From the NCBI GenBank assembly GCA_035709005.1, contig DASTFB010000053.1, positions 1 through 39,395 on the forward strand: a stretch of DNA of 39,395 nt. The letters are read 5' to 3'. The stretch is from Candidatus Methylomirabilota bacterium. Its GTDB lineage: Bacteria; Methylomirabilota; Methylomirabilia; Rokubacteriales; CSP1-6. Below, in pieces: positions 1-7,016 of the stretch. The position numbers were made by a program, and so were the translations under genes. Every line of letters starts with the position of its first letter. Position 1 is the stretch's first letter. Below the pieces are notes generated by a model, which was not told the DNA's origin, did not search any database, and saw nothing but the letters and a program-made list of their open reading frames with translations.

Positions 1-120
1 GCGGTGCGCGCGGACCGGATCGACGAGGGCGTGAAGCGGCTCGGCGAAGTCATCAGGGAGGCCCTCAAACGTCCCGCGCCCCCGCCCATCCTGGAGCGCG
101 CCGCGCTCCCGCTAGTGTAA
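1..120 (+). CDS. C-terminal end of a probable PLP-dependent aminotransferase (partial)
   Basis: Only the last 39 codons are inside the window, read in frame from base 1 to the TAA at 118-120. The visible part contains RIDEGVKRLGEVIREAL, a helix typical of the C-terminus of fold-type I aminotransferases (2-aminoadipate aminotransferase or MocR-like proteins), followed by a proline-rich tail. The neighbouring PLP synthase genes make a PLP enzyme or a PdxR/MocR-type regulator plausible. No catalytic residue is visible, so the family call is tentative and the substrate is unknown. Confidence 0.45.
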   Translation, partial: AVRADRIDEGVKRLGEVIREALKRPAPPPILERAALPLV

Positions 121-136
121 CGGCGAGGACGACGTG

Positions 137-230
137 GTGCGCAGTCGGGCGCACGCGGGAACTCGATGATTAAGCGAGCGTGAGATCTCGGCGGGGCATG
201 GGCGTGGCGACAGCCCGGGTGCCCATGCCC
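137..230 (+). promoter_or_regulatory. Two-hairpin structured RNA leader of pdxS (copy 1)
   Basis: Hairpin 1 is GTGCGC (137-142) pairing with GCGCAC (149-154). Hairpin 2 is a perfect 10-bp stem, GGGCATGGGC (194-203) with GCCCATGCCC (221-230). Inside it is a small GGC/GCC stem (206-208 with 213-215) and an asymmetric CGGGT bulge on the 3' side. The same architecture occurs at 4506-4595, with base changes that preserve pairing. In both copies hairpin 2 ends exactly 20 nt before the start codon and is followed by CCCTGT and an AGGAG ribosome binding site. I do not recognise it as a described riboswitch class. It may be a cis-regulatory RNA or a stabilising 5' structure. Confidence 0.6.
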
Positions 231-250
231 TGTACAAGGAGACAACTACC

Positions 251-1147
251 ATGAGTGAATTGAACGGGTTGCGGATCGCGGATCGCAAGCACATCGGCCT
301 CGCCGAGATGCTCAAGGGCGGGGTGATCATGGACGTGACCGATGCCGAGCAGGCCAAGATCGCCGAGGACGCGGGCGCGGCCTCGGTCATGGCGCTCGAG
401 CGGGTCCCCGCGGACATCCGCCGCGACGGCGGCGTGGCCCGCATGGCCTCGGTGAAGAAGATCCGGGAGATCCAGAAGGCCGTCACCATCCCCGTCATGG
501 CCAAGGCCCGCATCGGCCACTTCGTCGAAGCTCAGATCCTGGAAGCGCTGGGGGTGGACTTCATCGACGAGTCCGAGGTGCTGACCCCGGCCGACGAGCA
601 CTTCCACATCGACAAGTTCCAGTTCCGGATTCCTTTCGTGTGCGGGGCCCGCGATCTGGGGGAGGCGCTCAGACGCATCGGCGAGGGCGCGGCCATGATC
701 CGGACCAAGGGCGAGGCGGGCTCGGGGAACATCGTCGAGGCCGTGCGGCACATGCGGGCGGTGACGAGCGGCATTCGCCGCCTGACCACCCTGGGCCCGG
801 AGGAGCTGATGACCGAAGCCAAGACGCTGGGCGCGCCCTACGAGCTGCTCCGCTGGGTGGCCCAGCACGGGCAGCTGCCCGTGCCGAACTTCTCGGCTGG
901 CGGCATCGCCACGCCGGCCGACGCTGCCCTGATGATGCAGCTCGGGGCCCAGGCCGTCTTCGTGGGCTCGGGCATCTTCAAGTCGCAGGATCCGCCGCGC
1001 CGGGCGCGGGCGATCGTGCAGGCCACCACCCACTGCAAGGACCCCGACGTCCTGGCCCGCGTGAGCGAGGAGCTCGGTGAGGCGATGGTGGGGCTGGAGA
1101 CCTCCAAGCTCCCCAAGGAAGAGCTGCTTCAGACGCGCGGCTGGTAA
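251..1147 (+). CDS. pdxS: Pyridoxal 5'-phosphate synthase, lyase subunit PdxS
   Basis: PdxS makes PLP directly from ribose 5-phosphate, glyceraldehyde 3-phosphate and ammonia supplied by PdxT (the deoxyxylulose-independent route), in the cytoplasm as a 12-mer with bound PdxT. The 298-residue protein has the normal family length and a (beta/alpha)8 fold. The lysine that forms the substrate imine is K85 in [11 protein letters not shown]. The second lysine, which carries the intermediate to the P2 site, is K153 in [12 protein letters not shown]. The phosphate-binding segment VGSGIFKS is also present. The ATG at 251 has a strong AAGGAG ribosome binding site about 9 nt upstream. pdxT follows after 16 bp, so the two subunits are cotranscribed. 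A structured leader at 137-230 precedes the gene. Confidence 0.97.
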   Translation: MSELNGLRIADRKHIGLAEMLKGGVIMDVTDAEQAKIAEDAGAASVMALERVPADIRRDGGVARMASVKKIREIQKAVTIPVMAKARIGHFVEAQILEALGVDFIDESEVLTPADEHFHIDKFQFRIPFVCGARDLGEALRRIGEGAAMIRTKGEAGSGNIVEAVRHMRAVTSGIRRLTTLGPEELMTEAKTLGAPYELLRWVAQHGQLPVPNFSAGGIATPADAALMMQLGAQAVFVGSGIFKSQDPPRRARAIVQATTHCKDPDVLARVSEELGEAMVGLETSKLPKEELLQTRGW

Positions 1148-1163
1148 CGCGCCGGAGGTCACG

Positions 1164-1754
1164 ATGAGGATCGGTGTCCTCGCGCTGCAGGGCGACTTCG
1201 CCCGGCACGCCCGGGCGCTCGCCCGGTGCCGGGGCGACATCGAGGTGGTGGAGGTCCGCAAGCCGAGCGAGCTGGCCGGCCTCGACGGCCTGGTGGTGCC
1301 GGGCGGCGAGAGCACGACGCTGCTGCGCCTCATGGAGGAGTGGCAGTTCCTGCCGGCGCTCGAGAAGTTTCACGCCGAGGGCCGGCCGCTCTTCGGCACC
1401 TGCGCCGGGGCCATCGTGCTGGCCCGGGAGGTCGAGAATCCGCGCCAGCTCTCGCTGGGGCTGATCGACATCGGCATCGAGCGCAATGCCTACGGCCGGC
1501 AGCGCGAGTCGTTCGAGGCCGCCGGCGAGGCGCTGCTGGCCGACCGCCGCGTGCCCATCGAGATGGTGTTCATCCGGGCTCCGCGGATCCGCTCACTGGG
1601 CCCCGGTGTGCAGACGCTGGCCAGCCATGGGGGCGATCCGGTCCTCGTGCAGGAGGGCAGCGTGCTGGTCGGCACGTTTCATCCGGAGCTGACCGAGGAC
1701 CAGGCCGTCCATCAGTACTTCTGTGACCTGGTCGCCCGGAGCCGCGGCCGATGA
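1164..1754 (+). CDS. pdxT: Pyridoxal 5'-phosphate synthase, glutaminase subunit PdxT
   Basis: PdxT is the class I glutamine amidotransferase that hydrolyses glutamine and channels ammonia to PdxS. The 196-residue protein has the PdxT motifs: VLALQGDF at the N-terminus, PGGES (46-50), the nucleophile C80 in FGTCAGAI, and the triad partners H173 and E175 in TFHPELTED. The reading frame stays open upstream to 1077. The ATG at 1164 is chosen because it gives the canonical MRIGVLALQG start and follows a GGAGG ribosome binding site at 1153-1157. The stop codon overlaps the next start (ATGA at 1751-1754), indicating translational coupling. Confidence 0.96.
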   Translation: MRIGVLALQGDFARHARALARCRGDIEVVEVRKPSELAGLDGLVVPGGESTTLLRLMEEWQFLPALEKFHAEGRPLFGTCAGAIVLAREVENPRQLSLGLIDIGIERNAYGRQRESFEAAGEALLADRRVPIEMVFIRAPRIRSLGPGVQTLASHGGDPVLVQEGSVLVGTFHPELTEDQAVHQYFCDLVARSRGR

Positions 1755-2371
1755 TCTTCCACGACTACTACTCGGACATCCCGGCCGCGGAGGTGGATCG
1801 AGTCGTGCTGGCCCAGGAACTGGGTCGGCTGGTGACGGTGGGCGACGACGGCACCCCGCACATCGGCCTCTACCCGTTCGTCTACGAAGGTGACGCGGTG
1901 GAGGTGCACCTCGTGCGGACCGACGAGCAGATCGCCGATCTGAAGGTCCGGCCGCGGTGCCTGTTCGAGGTGGATGAAGTCCTGGCGGTGATTCCCTCGT
2001 ACTGGGTCAACGCGGAGTACGCGGGCTCGGCCACCGCGTACCACCGTACGGTGATCTTCGAGTGCACGGCCAGGGTCATCGAGACACCGGCGGCGGTGGC
2101 GGCCCAGCAACGACGTCTCCTGGCTCGCTACCAGCCGGAAGGCGGCTACCGGGCTCTGGACCCCGCGGATCCGCTCTACGCCGGCGCGCTGGAGCGGCTG
2201 GCCGCGGTCCACTTGACCATCACGCGGCGCCGGGCCAAATTCAAGCTCGGCCAGAACCGCCCGGCGGAGGCGCGGCGTCGCGTCATCGCCGAGTTGCGCC
2301 GGCGGGGACGCGCCCATGACGGGCGGGCGGCCGAGGCGCTGCAGTGGACCATCGACGTCCAGGGGAGATGA
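1751..2371 (+). CDS. PaiB-like FMN-binding split-barrel protein
   Basis: The 206-residue protein matches the PaiB/FMN-binding negative transcriptional regulator family in length. It has an N-terminal flavin-reductase-like split barrel, with strands around RLVTVGDDGTPHIGLYPFV, and the characteristic C-terminal block KFKLGQNRP (about 162-170) preceding a basic helix. Bacillus PaiB represses sporulation and protease genes, but most family members are uncharacterised and may be flavin or heme binding proteins. It overlaps pdxT by 4 bp, so it belongs to the PLP synthase operon. Its fold is shared with pyridoxamine-phosphate oxidases, so a role in B6 salvage is conceivable, but I see no specific PNPOx signature. 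The family call is firm; the function is not. Confidence 0.75.
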   Translation: MIFHDYYSDIPAAEVDRVVLAQELGRLVTVGDDGTPHIGLYPFVYEGDAVEVHLVRTDEQIADLKVRPRCLFEVDEVLAVIPSYWVNAEYAGSATAYHRTVIFECTARVIETPAAVAAQQRRLLARYQPEGGYRALDPADPLYAGALERLAAVHLTITRRRAKFKLGQNRPAEARRRVIAELRRRGRAHDGRAAEALQWTIDVQGR

Positions 2372-2375
2372 ACCG

Positions 2376-3167
2376 ATGAAGGCCAAGGCGAACGGGATCA
2401 CCGTGAACTACGCCCTCGAGGGACCGGCGACCGCCCCCGTCGTGATGGTCAGCCACTCGCTGGCCGCCCACCTCGGCATGTGGGAGCCGCAGGTGGCCGC
2501 GCTCACCCGGAGCTTCCGCGTGTTGCGCTACGACACGCGGGGCCACGGCGGGAGCGAGGTGGTCCCCGGCGCCTACACGCTCGACCAGCTCGCCGACGAT
2601 GCCGTCGGGCTTCTGGACGCGCTCGGGACCGACCGGGCCCAGTGGCTCGGCCTGTCGCTGGGCGGAATGATCGGTCAGACGCTGGCGCTCCGGGCCCCCG
2701 GCCGTCTGCGCAGCCTGATCCTCTGCGACACGACCAGCCGTGTGCCGGCCGAAGCGAAGCCCACCTGGGAAGCTCGCATCCGCACGGCCGAGACCCAGGG
2801 GATGGAGCCGATCGTCGAGCCGACCGTGGAACGGTGGTTCACCGCGCCATTCCGCCAGCGCCGGCCGGAGGTCGTCGACCGCGTCCGCACGATGATTCGC
2901 GAGACGGACCCTCGCGGCTACGCCGGCTGCTGCCACGCGATCTCCGGGCTCGACCTCACGGATCGGCTCTCGGCCATCCGCCTGCCCACGCTGGTGATCG
3001 TGGGGGAGGAGGATCAGGGCACGCCCGTGGCCGCCGCCCGGACGATTCACGAGCAGATCAAGGGCTCCGAGCTCGTGGTCATTCCCTCGGCGGCCCATCT
3101 GTCCAACATGGAGCAGCCCGAAGCCTTCACCAACGCCGTGGTGAAGTTCCTCGGCCGGGTCGCTTAG
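2376..3167 (+). CDS. Alpha/beta hydrolase resembling 3-oxoadipate enol-lactonase
   Basis: The 263-residue protein is a classical alpha/beta hydrolase. It has an oxyanion-hole region near VSHSLAAHLGMW, RYDTRGHGGS (about 51-60), the nucleophile elbow GLSLGG with S94, an acidic residue in VGEEDQGTPV and the catalytic His in SAAHLSNMEQPEAF. Overall it resembles the PcaD family, which hydrolyses 3-oxoadipate enol-lactone in aromatic degradation. No other protocatechuate-pathway gene is nearby, so the real substrate may differ. The ATG at 2376 is chosen because it follows an AGGGGAGATG ribosome binding region and lies 4 bp past the previous stop. The gene ends the pdx operon, and a new promoter follows at 3197. 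Confidence 0.75.
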   Translation: MKAKANGITVNYALEGPATAPVVMVSHSLAAHLGMWEPQVAALTRSFRVLRYDTRGHGGSEVVPGAYTLDQLADDAVGLLDALGTDRAQWLGLSLGGMIGQTLALRAPGRLRSLILCDTTSRVPAEAKPTWEARIRTAETQGMEPIVEPTVERWFTAPFRQRRPEVVDRVRTMIRETDPRGYAGCCHAISGLDLTDRLSAIRLPTLVIVGEEDQGTPVAAARTIHEQIKGSELVVIPSAAHLSNMEQPEAFTNAVVKFLGRVA

Positions 3168-3196
3168 TCGGCCGCCGCGCCGGCCGCGCGCGGGCC

Positions 3197-3225
3197 TTGA
3201 CAGGCAGGAGCGACCATAGGCATAG
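3197..3225 (+). promoter_or_regulatory. Sigma-70-type promoter of the 2-oxoacid oxidoreductase operon
   Basis: A perfect -35 hexamer TTGACA (3197-3202) is followed after 17-18 bp by a weak -10 (GCATAG or CATAGT, 3220-3226). It lies between the pdx operon and the 3272 gene, the only intergenic gap here. The palindrome at 3229-3237 overlaps the expected transcription start. Confidence 0.5.
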
Positions 3226-3226
3226 T

Positions 3227-3238
3227 GCGGTCAGACCA
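3227..3238 (+). promoter_or_regulatory. FadR-type operator GCGGTCAGACCA
   Basis: The core GGTCAGACC is a perfect 9-bp palindrome around a central A. It matches the core of the E. coli FadR box (TGGTCNGACCA) and the broader FadR-subfamily consensus TNGTNNNACNA except at the first base. The same 12-mer, with T in place of the central A, sits in the formate dehydrogenase promoter at 27809-27820. The site covers the predicted transcription start, a position typical for repression. The FadR-family protein encoded at 12350-13114 is the obvious candidate to bind it (inference). Confidence 0.5.
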
Positions 3239-3271
3239 GCCGACCAGTCATCCCTGGTGTAGGAGGACCGC

Positions 3272-4480
3272 ATGGCAGCGTTGACGTGCGAGGTTGTCTA
3301 TCGCGGCATCTTTCAAAAGAACCTCGCCGCGCGGATCGCGCGCGGCATCGTCCTCAGCTCCCGCAAGGCAGGCCGCTGGGGGATCGCGTTCGGGCGCTAC
3401 GGTGACAGCCCCCAGCGCAACGGGATCCCCGCCAAGGACTTCGCCATCGTCGCCGACACCAAGGAAGAGCTCGAGCAGAACATGGCCCGCTACGAGCCCA
3501 AGCAGGTGGACGTCACCATCTGCGTGGACGACACGCTGGCCAAGGGCGTGGAATCCTGGGCCTGGTACGGGCTGCAGCCCATCAACCGACTGACCGCCCC
3601 CAACGGCACCGTCCTGATGACGTCCCTGCAGCCGATCGACGCCCTGCTCAAGGACATCCACCAGAAGGACGCCCCCTGGACGCTCAGTCTGCTCCGGGCC
3701 AAGGCCTCGTTCTCGGGCCTGTGGGTATACAAGGAAGACCACACGGAGGCCCGGATCCTCGGGGCCCTGGCCAAGATCGCTCCCAACTTCCTGAGCCTGG
3801 ACGCCGTGTGTCAGGCCATCCAGGAGTCGGAGTGGGGCTCGGATCTCAAGGTGGCCTCGGCCCGCAAGGCCCACGACCGCCTGGAGTCGCGCGCGATCAA
3901 GCCCGGCCAGGGGAACGCCGAGACGCCGTATGCCTTCGAGATGCCCCGGTGGTGGGAGATGCGCGAGGGTGTCACCATTCCGGCCATCCCCATCGGCAAG
4001 CCCAAGGAGGGCGGCAAGGGCTACGTGCCGGAGCGCAATCCCTACTTCAAGAAGTTCACCACGCGCACCATGCGGCCGGTGATCGACTTCGATACCTGCG
4101 TGAAGTGCAACCTGTGCTGGATCGCCTGTCCCGACTCCGTGTTCGACGTCATGCCGGACGGCACCTTCGACGCCAACATGGAGGCCTGCTGCGGGTGCGG
4201 TGTGTGCGAGGCGGTCTGCCCGGTCGAGAACTGCATCACGATGGTGAACGAGCAGCTGTTCGAGGACAACGCCAGCCAGTGGGAGATGTGGCGCAAGGAC
4301 AAGGCGGGCTACAAGGCCTGGATGCAGGACAAGATCGGCAACAAGAATGCGACGGTGCGCTCGCACGGCTTCCGGTTCCGCGGGCAGTACGAGCAGGAGC
4401 TCAAGCAGGACCTGGACGTGGGAGGCGTGGAGATCACCGCCGGCATCCCGGGCGAGAACGCCGAGCACAAGACGGTGTAG
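3272..4480 (+). CDS. 2-oxoacid:ferredoxin oxidoreductase, fused gamma-delta subunit
   Basis: Residues about 1-200 form the gamma domain of the pyruvate/2-oxoacid:ferredoxin oxidoreductase family. Residues about 265-335 form the delta ferredoxin domain with two [4Fe-4S] motifs, CVKCNLCWIACP starting at C276 and CCGCGVCEAVCP starting at C306. The ferredoxin domain passes electrons from the TPP centre to external ferredoxin. The 402-residue gamma-delta fusion, followed by separate alpha and beta genes, is the arrangement known for Moorella oxalate oxidoreductase; many other members encode gamma and delta separately. The start at 3272 has AGGAGG (3261-3266) upstream. The gene is first in the operon, driven by the promoter at 3197. 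A 135-bp structured spacer separates it from the alpha gene. Confidence 0.88.
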   Translation: MAALTCEVVYRGIFQKNLAARIARGIVLSSRKAGRWGIAFGRYGDSPQRNGIPAKDFAIVADTKEELEQNMARYEPKQVDVTICVDDTLAKGVESWAWYGLQPINRLTAPNGTVLMTSLQPIDALLKDIHQKDAPWTLSLLRAKASFSGLWVYKEDHTEARILGALAKIAPNFLSLDAVCQAIQESEWGSDLKVASARKAHDRLESRAIKPGQGNAETPYAFEMPRWWEMREGVTIPAIPIGKPKEGGKGYVPERNPYFKKFTTRTMRPVIDFDTCVKCNLCWIACPDSVFDVMPDGTFDANMEACCGCGVCEAVCPVENCITMVNEQLFEDNASQWEMWRKDKAGYKAWMQDKIGNKNATVRSHGFRFRGQYEQELKQDLDVGGVEITAGIPGENAEHKTV

Positions 4481-4505
4481 GCGTAAGGCGGGGAGAGACA
4501 GCGCG

Positions 4506-4595
4506 GTGAGTCGGGACTCACGCAGCGCGATCGACATGGGCGAACGGGTGGTACCGGCGGGGCGCGGGCGTGGCGAAGCCCGGGTGCCCGCGCCC
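4506..4595 (+). promoter_or_regulatory. Two-hairpin structured RNA before the oxidoreductase alpha gene (copy 2)
   Basis: Hairpin 1 is GTGAGT (4506-4511) with ACTCAC (4516-4521) around a CGGG loop. Hairpin 2 is a perfect 10-bp stem GGGCGCGGGC (4560-4569) with GCCCGCGCCC (4586-4595), containing an inner GGC/GCC stem with a GAA loop and a CGGGT bulge. Compared with copy 1 (137-230), the outer stem has AT replaced by GC on one arm and the matching change on the other, so pairing is kept. The linker between hairpins is 38 nt here and 39 nt there, and both copies end 20 nt before the ATG. It lies inside an operon, so it probably acts on translation, RNA stability or internal regulation. Confidence 0.6.
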
Positions 4596-4615
4596 TGTTA
4601 GAGGAGGCAGGATCT

Positions 4616-5845
4616 ATGGCAGTTGCCACGACAGCGGCCCGTGCCGCCGGTGAAGACAGAGAGCTCCTGATCTCGGGCAGCGAGGCGGTGGCCGAGGCCC
4701 TGACCTTGGCCGACATCGACGTCGTCACCGCCTATCCCATCCGCCCCTACGACACGGTCATGCAGGCGATCGCCAAGAAGATCTCCGGCGGCCAGCTGGT
4801 CGCCGAGTACATCGTGGCCGAGGGTGAGCACAGCCAGTTCGAGATCGTCAAGCACGCCTCCACGGTGGGCGCCCGCGTCTTCTGCGGCTCCTCCGGGGTG
4901 GGATGGGCGTATGCGATGGAGTGCCTGGTGGTGACGCCGCCGCTGCGCGTGCCCATGGTGGCCCTCGTGGGCAACCGGGCCCTGGACGACCCCGGGGCCT
5001 TCGGCGTCGAGCACAACGATGCGCTGTTCGTCCGCGACCTGGGCTGGTTGCTGGTGTGGATCGACACCTCTCAGGAGGCGCTGGACACCACCCTCATCGC
5101 CTATCGGGTGGCCGAGGACCGCCGGATCTTCCTGCCCCTGGCCATCTCGGCCGACGGGGCGTTCCTCACGCACTCCCAGGCCCTCACGCTGGTGCCGCCC
5201 AAGGAGAAGGTCGACAAGTTCCTGCCCCGCTACGATCGGGGCGATCTGCAGCTGCATCCGGACAACCCGATCACGGTGGCGCCGCAGGCCAACGAGGACT
5301 GGGTCATCGAGATCCGGCGCCAGAACGACGAGGCCATGAAGCGGGCCTACACGGTCATCGAGGAGGCCTACGCCGACTTCCGACGGGTCTTCGGCCGGGG
5401 TCCCGAGAACCCCTGGTTCGAGGAGTACATGACCGAGGACGCCGACGTGATCCTGATCGGCATGGGCACGATCTCGCTGCCCATCAAGGTCGGCATCCGC
5501 AATATGCGGGCGCAGGGCAAGAAAGTGGGGCTGGTGCGGCTGCGCTGGTTCCGCCCCTTCCCCTACGAGCAGCTGGCCCAGAGCCTGACGAAGGCCCAGG
5601 CCATCGGCGTCATCGACCGCGACTACTCGTTCGGCTCACCGTTCGCTTCGGGTGTGGTGGCCAACGAGATCCGTGCCGCCCTCTACAACGCGCCCAAGCG
5701 GCCCCCGTTGCTCAGCTTCATCGGCGGTCTAGGCGGGCGAGAAGTGACACTGGAGGACGTCTACAAGGCGACCGAGCTTTGCTACAATGCGGCGCAATCC
5801 GGCAAATCCGACGCGAAGACCCACTGGCTCGGGGTCCGGGAATAG
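4616..5845 (+). CDS. 2-oxoacid:ferredoxin oxidoreductase alpha subunit, oxalate oxidoreductase-like
   Basis: The alpha subunit holds the substrate-binding domain and helps bind TPP. In place of the usual YPITP motif of pyruvate oxidoreductases it has YPIRP, with R43 where the pyruvate enzyme has a threonine. A second arginine, R121 in GNRALDDPGAFG, lies 78 residues later. From memory, Moorella oxalate oxidoreductase uses Arg31 and Arg109 of alpha, also 78 apart, to hold the two carboxylates. AEGEHSQFE contains the probable TPP-activating glutamate (E71). The 409-residue length and the C-terminal domain III (EDADVILIGMGTI, VRLRWFRPFP) fit this subgroup. It could still act on pyruvate or another 2-oxoacid. 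AGAGGAGG precedes the ATG. Confidence 0.9.
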   Translation: MAVATTAARAAGEDRELLISGSEAVAEALTLADIDVVTAYPIRPYDTVMQAIAKKISGGQLVAEYIVAEGEHSQFEIVKHASTVGARVFCGSSGVGWAYAMECLVVTPPLRVPMVALVGNRALDDPGAFGVEHNDALFVRDLGWLLVWIDTSQEALDTTLIAYRVAEDRRIFLPLAISADGAFLTHSQALTLVPPKEKVDKFLPRYDRGDLQLHPDNPITVAPQANEDWVIEIRRQNDEAMKRAYTVIEEAYADFRRVFGRGPENPWFEEYMTEDADVILIGMGTISLPIKVGIRNMRAQGKKVGLVRLRWFRPFPYEQLAQSLTKAQAIGVIDRDYSFGSPFASGVVANEIRAALYNAPKRPPLLSFIGGLGGREVTLEDVYKATELCYNAAQSGKSDAKTHWLGVRE

Positions 5846-5857
5846 AGGGAGAGGCGT

Positions 5858-6886
5858 ATGGCGGAGACGACGTTCTCGAACGCGACGCAGATCCTCGAAC
5901 CGTTCAAGGGGATCAAGCGGGTCACCATCGAGGAGTACTTCACCTCCGGGCACCGCACGTGTCAGGGGTGCGAGTCCGCGCTGGTCATGAAGCTGATGGT
6001 GAAGGCGGCCGGTCCCCGGACGATCGTGCTCGGCTCGACCGGGTGCATGTACGTGGCCAACACCACGTACTACACCACTCCCTGGGTGGTGCCGTGGATG
6101 CACACGCAGCTGGGCTCCTCGGGGTCCGCGGCGCTGGGGACGGCCGCCGGCCTCAAGGCGCTCATGCGCAAGGGCAAGATGAAGGCCGAGCCCATCAACG
6201 TGATCGCCTTCTGCGGTGACGGTGGCGGGGCCGACATGGGTGTGGGCGCGATCTCGGCGACCTTGACCCATCGGGAGTACAACTCCCTGATCCTGCTCTA
6301 CGACAACGAGTCGTATGCCAACACCGACATCCAGTTGTCGGGGATGACGCCCTACGGCGCCCATACCACGTTCAGCCCGCCCGGCAAGGCCAAGCGCATC
6401 ATGCACACCCGCTGGAAGAAGAACATGGCCGGCATGATGGCCGCCGGCCACCCCGAGTGCCGGTACGTGGCCACGGTATGCGCCTCCTACGCGGTGGAGA
6501 TGATGAACAAGGTGCGGCGGGCGCTCAGCATCGGCGGCCCGACCTTCATACACTCGCTCGACCCGTGCCCCAAGGGCTGGGACTACGATCCGATGCTCTC
6601 GCATGAGCTGGGCGAGCTGGCGGTGGAGACCGGCCTCTTCCCGCTCTACGAGGTCGATGACGGCAACGTGAAATACTACGGCAAGACCAAGGCGATCACC
6701 GAGGGTCGCCAGCGCAAGCCGGTCCGCGAGTACCTCCTCAAGCAGGGCCGCTTCGCGCACTTCACCGAAGAGGACCTCGCCTACTTCCAAGCCAAAGTCG
6801 ACGAGATGTGGGACAAGTGGGAGATCCCCGGTGTCGTCCCGTTCCGGCGGATCGACGCGGCCAAGGCAACGTTGGCCGCGAAGTAG
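5858..6886 (+). CDS. 2-oxoacid:ferredoxin oxidoreductase beta subunit (TPP and [4Fe-4S] binding)
   Basis: The beta subunit carries TPP and the proximal cluster. C35 and C38 in RTCQGCESAL, C63 in GSTGCMYV and the Cys in DPCPKGW provide the four [4Fe-4S] ligands. The Mg-TPP motif is GDGGGAD (120-126) with N150 in YDNESYANT. MTPYGAHTTFSPPGK is the conserved loop found in this enzyme family. At 342 residues it is slightly longer than many beta subunits because of a C-terminal helical extension (about 285-342). It starts 12 bp after the alpha gene, with GGGAGAGG upstream. A terminator follows at 6924-6953, so the enzyme forms a three-gene operon. Substrate identity depends on the alpha subunit. 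Confidence 0.9.
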   Translation: MAETTFSNATQILEPFKGIKRVTIEEYFTSGHRTCQGCESALVMKLMVKAAGPRTIVLGSTGCMYVANTTYYTTPWVVPWMHTQLGSSGSAALGTAAGLKALMRKGKMKAEPINVIAFCGDGGGADMGVGAISATLTHREYNSLILLYDNESYANTDIQLSGMTPYGAHTTFSPPGKAKRIMHTRWKKNMAGMMAAGHPECRYVATVCASYAVEMMNKVRRALSIGGPTFIHSLDPCPKGWDYDPMLSHELGELAVETGLFPLYEVDDGNVKYYGKTKAITEGRQRKPVREYLLKQGRFAHFTEEDLAYFQAKVDEMWDKWEIPGVVPFRRIDAAKATLAAK

Positions 6887-6897
6887 CGCAAGACGTT

Positions 6898-6914
6898 GGT
6901 GGTCGTCGATCACC
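6898..6914 (+). promoter_or_regulatory. 17-bp near-perfect palindrome
   Basis: The sequence is symmetric around the T at 6906, with one mismatched pair (positions 5 and 13). It lies between the oxidoreductase beta gene and the terminator. It could be an operator or just an extra RNA stem. It lacks the exact GGTCNGACC core of the FadR-like sites. Confidence 0.25.
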
Positions 6915-6923
6915 ACCCGACTC

Positions 6924-6953
6924 GGGGCCGAGCGCGGAACGCTGCTCGGCCCC
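6924..6953 (+). terminator. Hairpin terminator after the oxidoreductase operon
   Basis: A perfect 10-bp GC-rich stem, GGGGCCGAGC (6924-6933) with GCTCGGCCCC (6944-6953), has a 10-nt loop. It is followed by GTCGCGTTTCTC, a weak T-tract. Its position between the beta gene and tctC suggests separate transcription of the transporter operon. Confidence 0.6.
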
Positions 6954-6977
6954 GTCGCGTTTCTCGTATGTCGCCGG

Positions 6978-6994
6978 GCTCCGGCTACCGGAGC
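6978..6994 (+). promoter_or_regulatory. Leader hairpin before tctC
   Basis: GCTCCGG (6978-6984) pairs with CCGGAGC (6988-6994) around a CTA triloop. It ends 6 nt before the GAGAGGAGGG ribosome binding site. It may protect or tune translation initiation of the transporter operon; there is no further evidence. Confidence 0.3.
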
Positions 6995-7016
6995 GCCGGG
7001 AGAGGAGGGTACTCCC

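Noticed and set aside
121-250. Known riboswitch (TPP, ZTP, THF, cobalamin or guanidine) upstream of pdxS
   Set aside because: I looked for the conserved cores of these classes, as far as I remember them, and found none. The element is therefore left as an unassigned structured leader.
1077-1163. N-terminal extension of pdxT reaching into pdxS
   Set aside because: The added residues match no PdxT protein, and the ATG at 1164 has its own ribosome binding site and the canonical MRIGVLALQG start.
3169-3186. Possible terminator after the alpha/beta hydrolase gene
   Set aside because: CGGCCG and CGGCCG can pair around a 6-nt loop, but the arms are themselves palindromic, the stem is short and there is no T-run. 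In DNA this GC-rich such stems are common.
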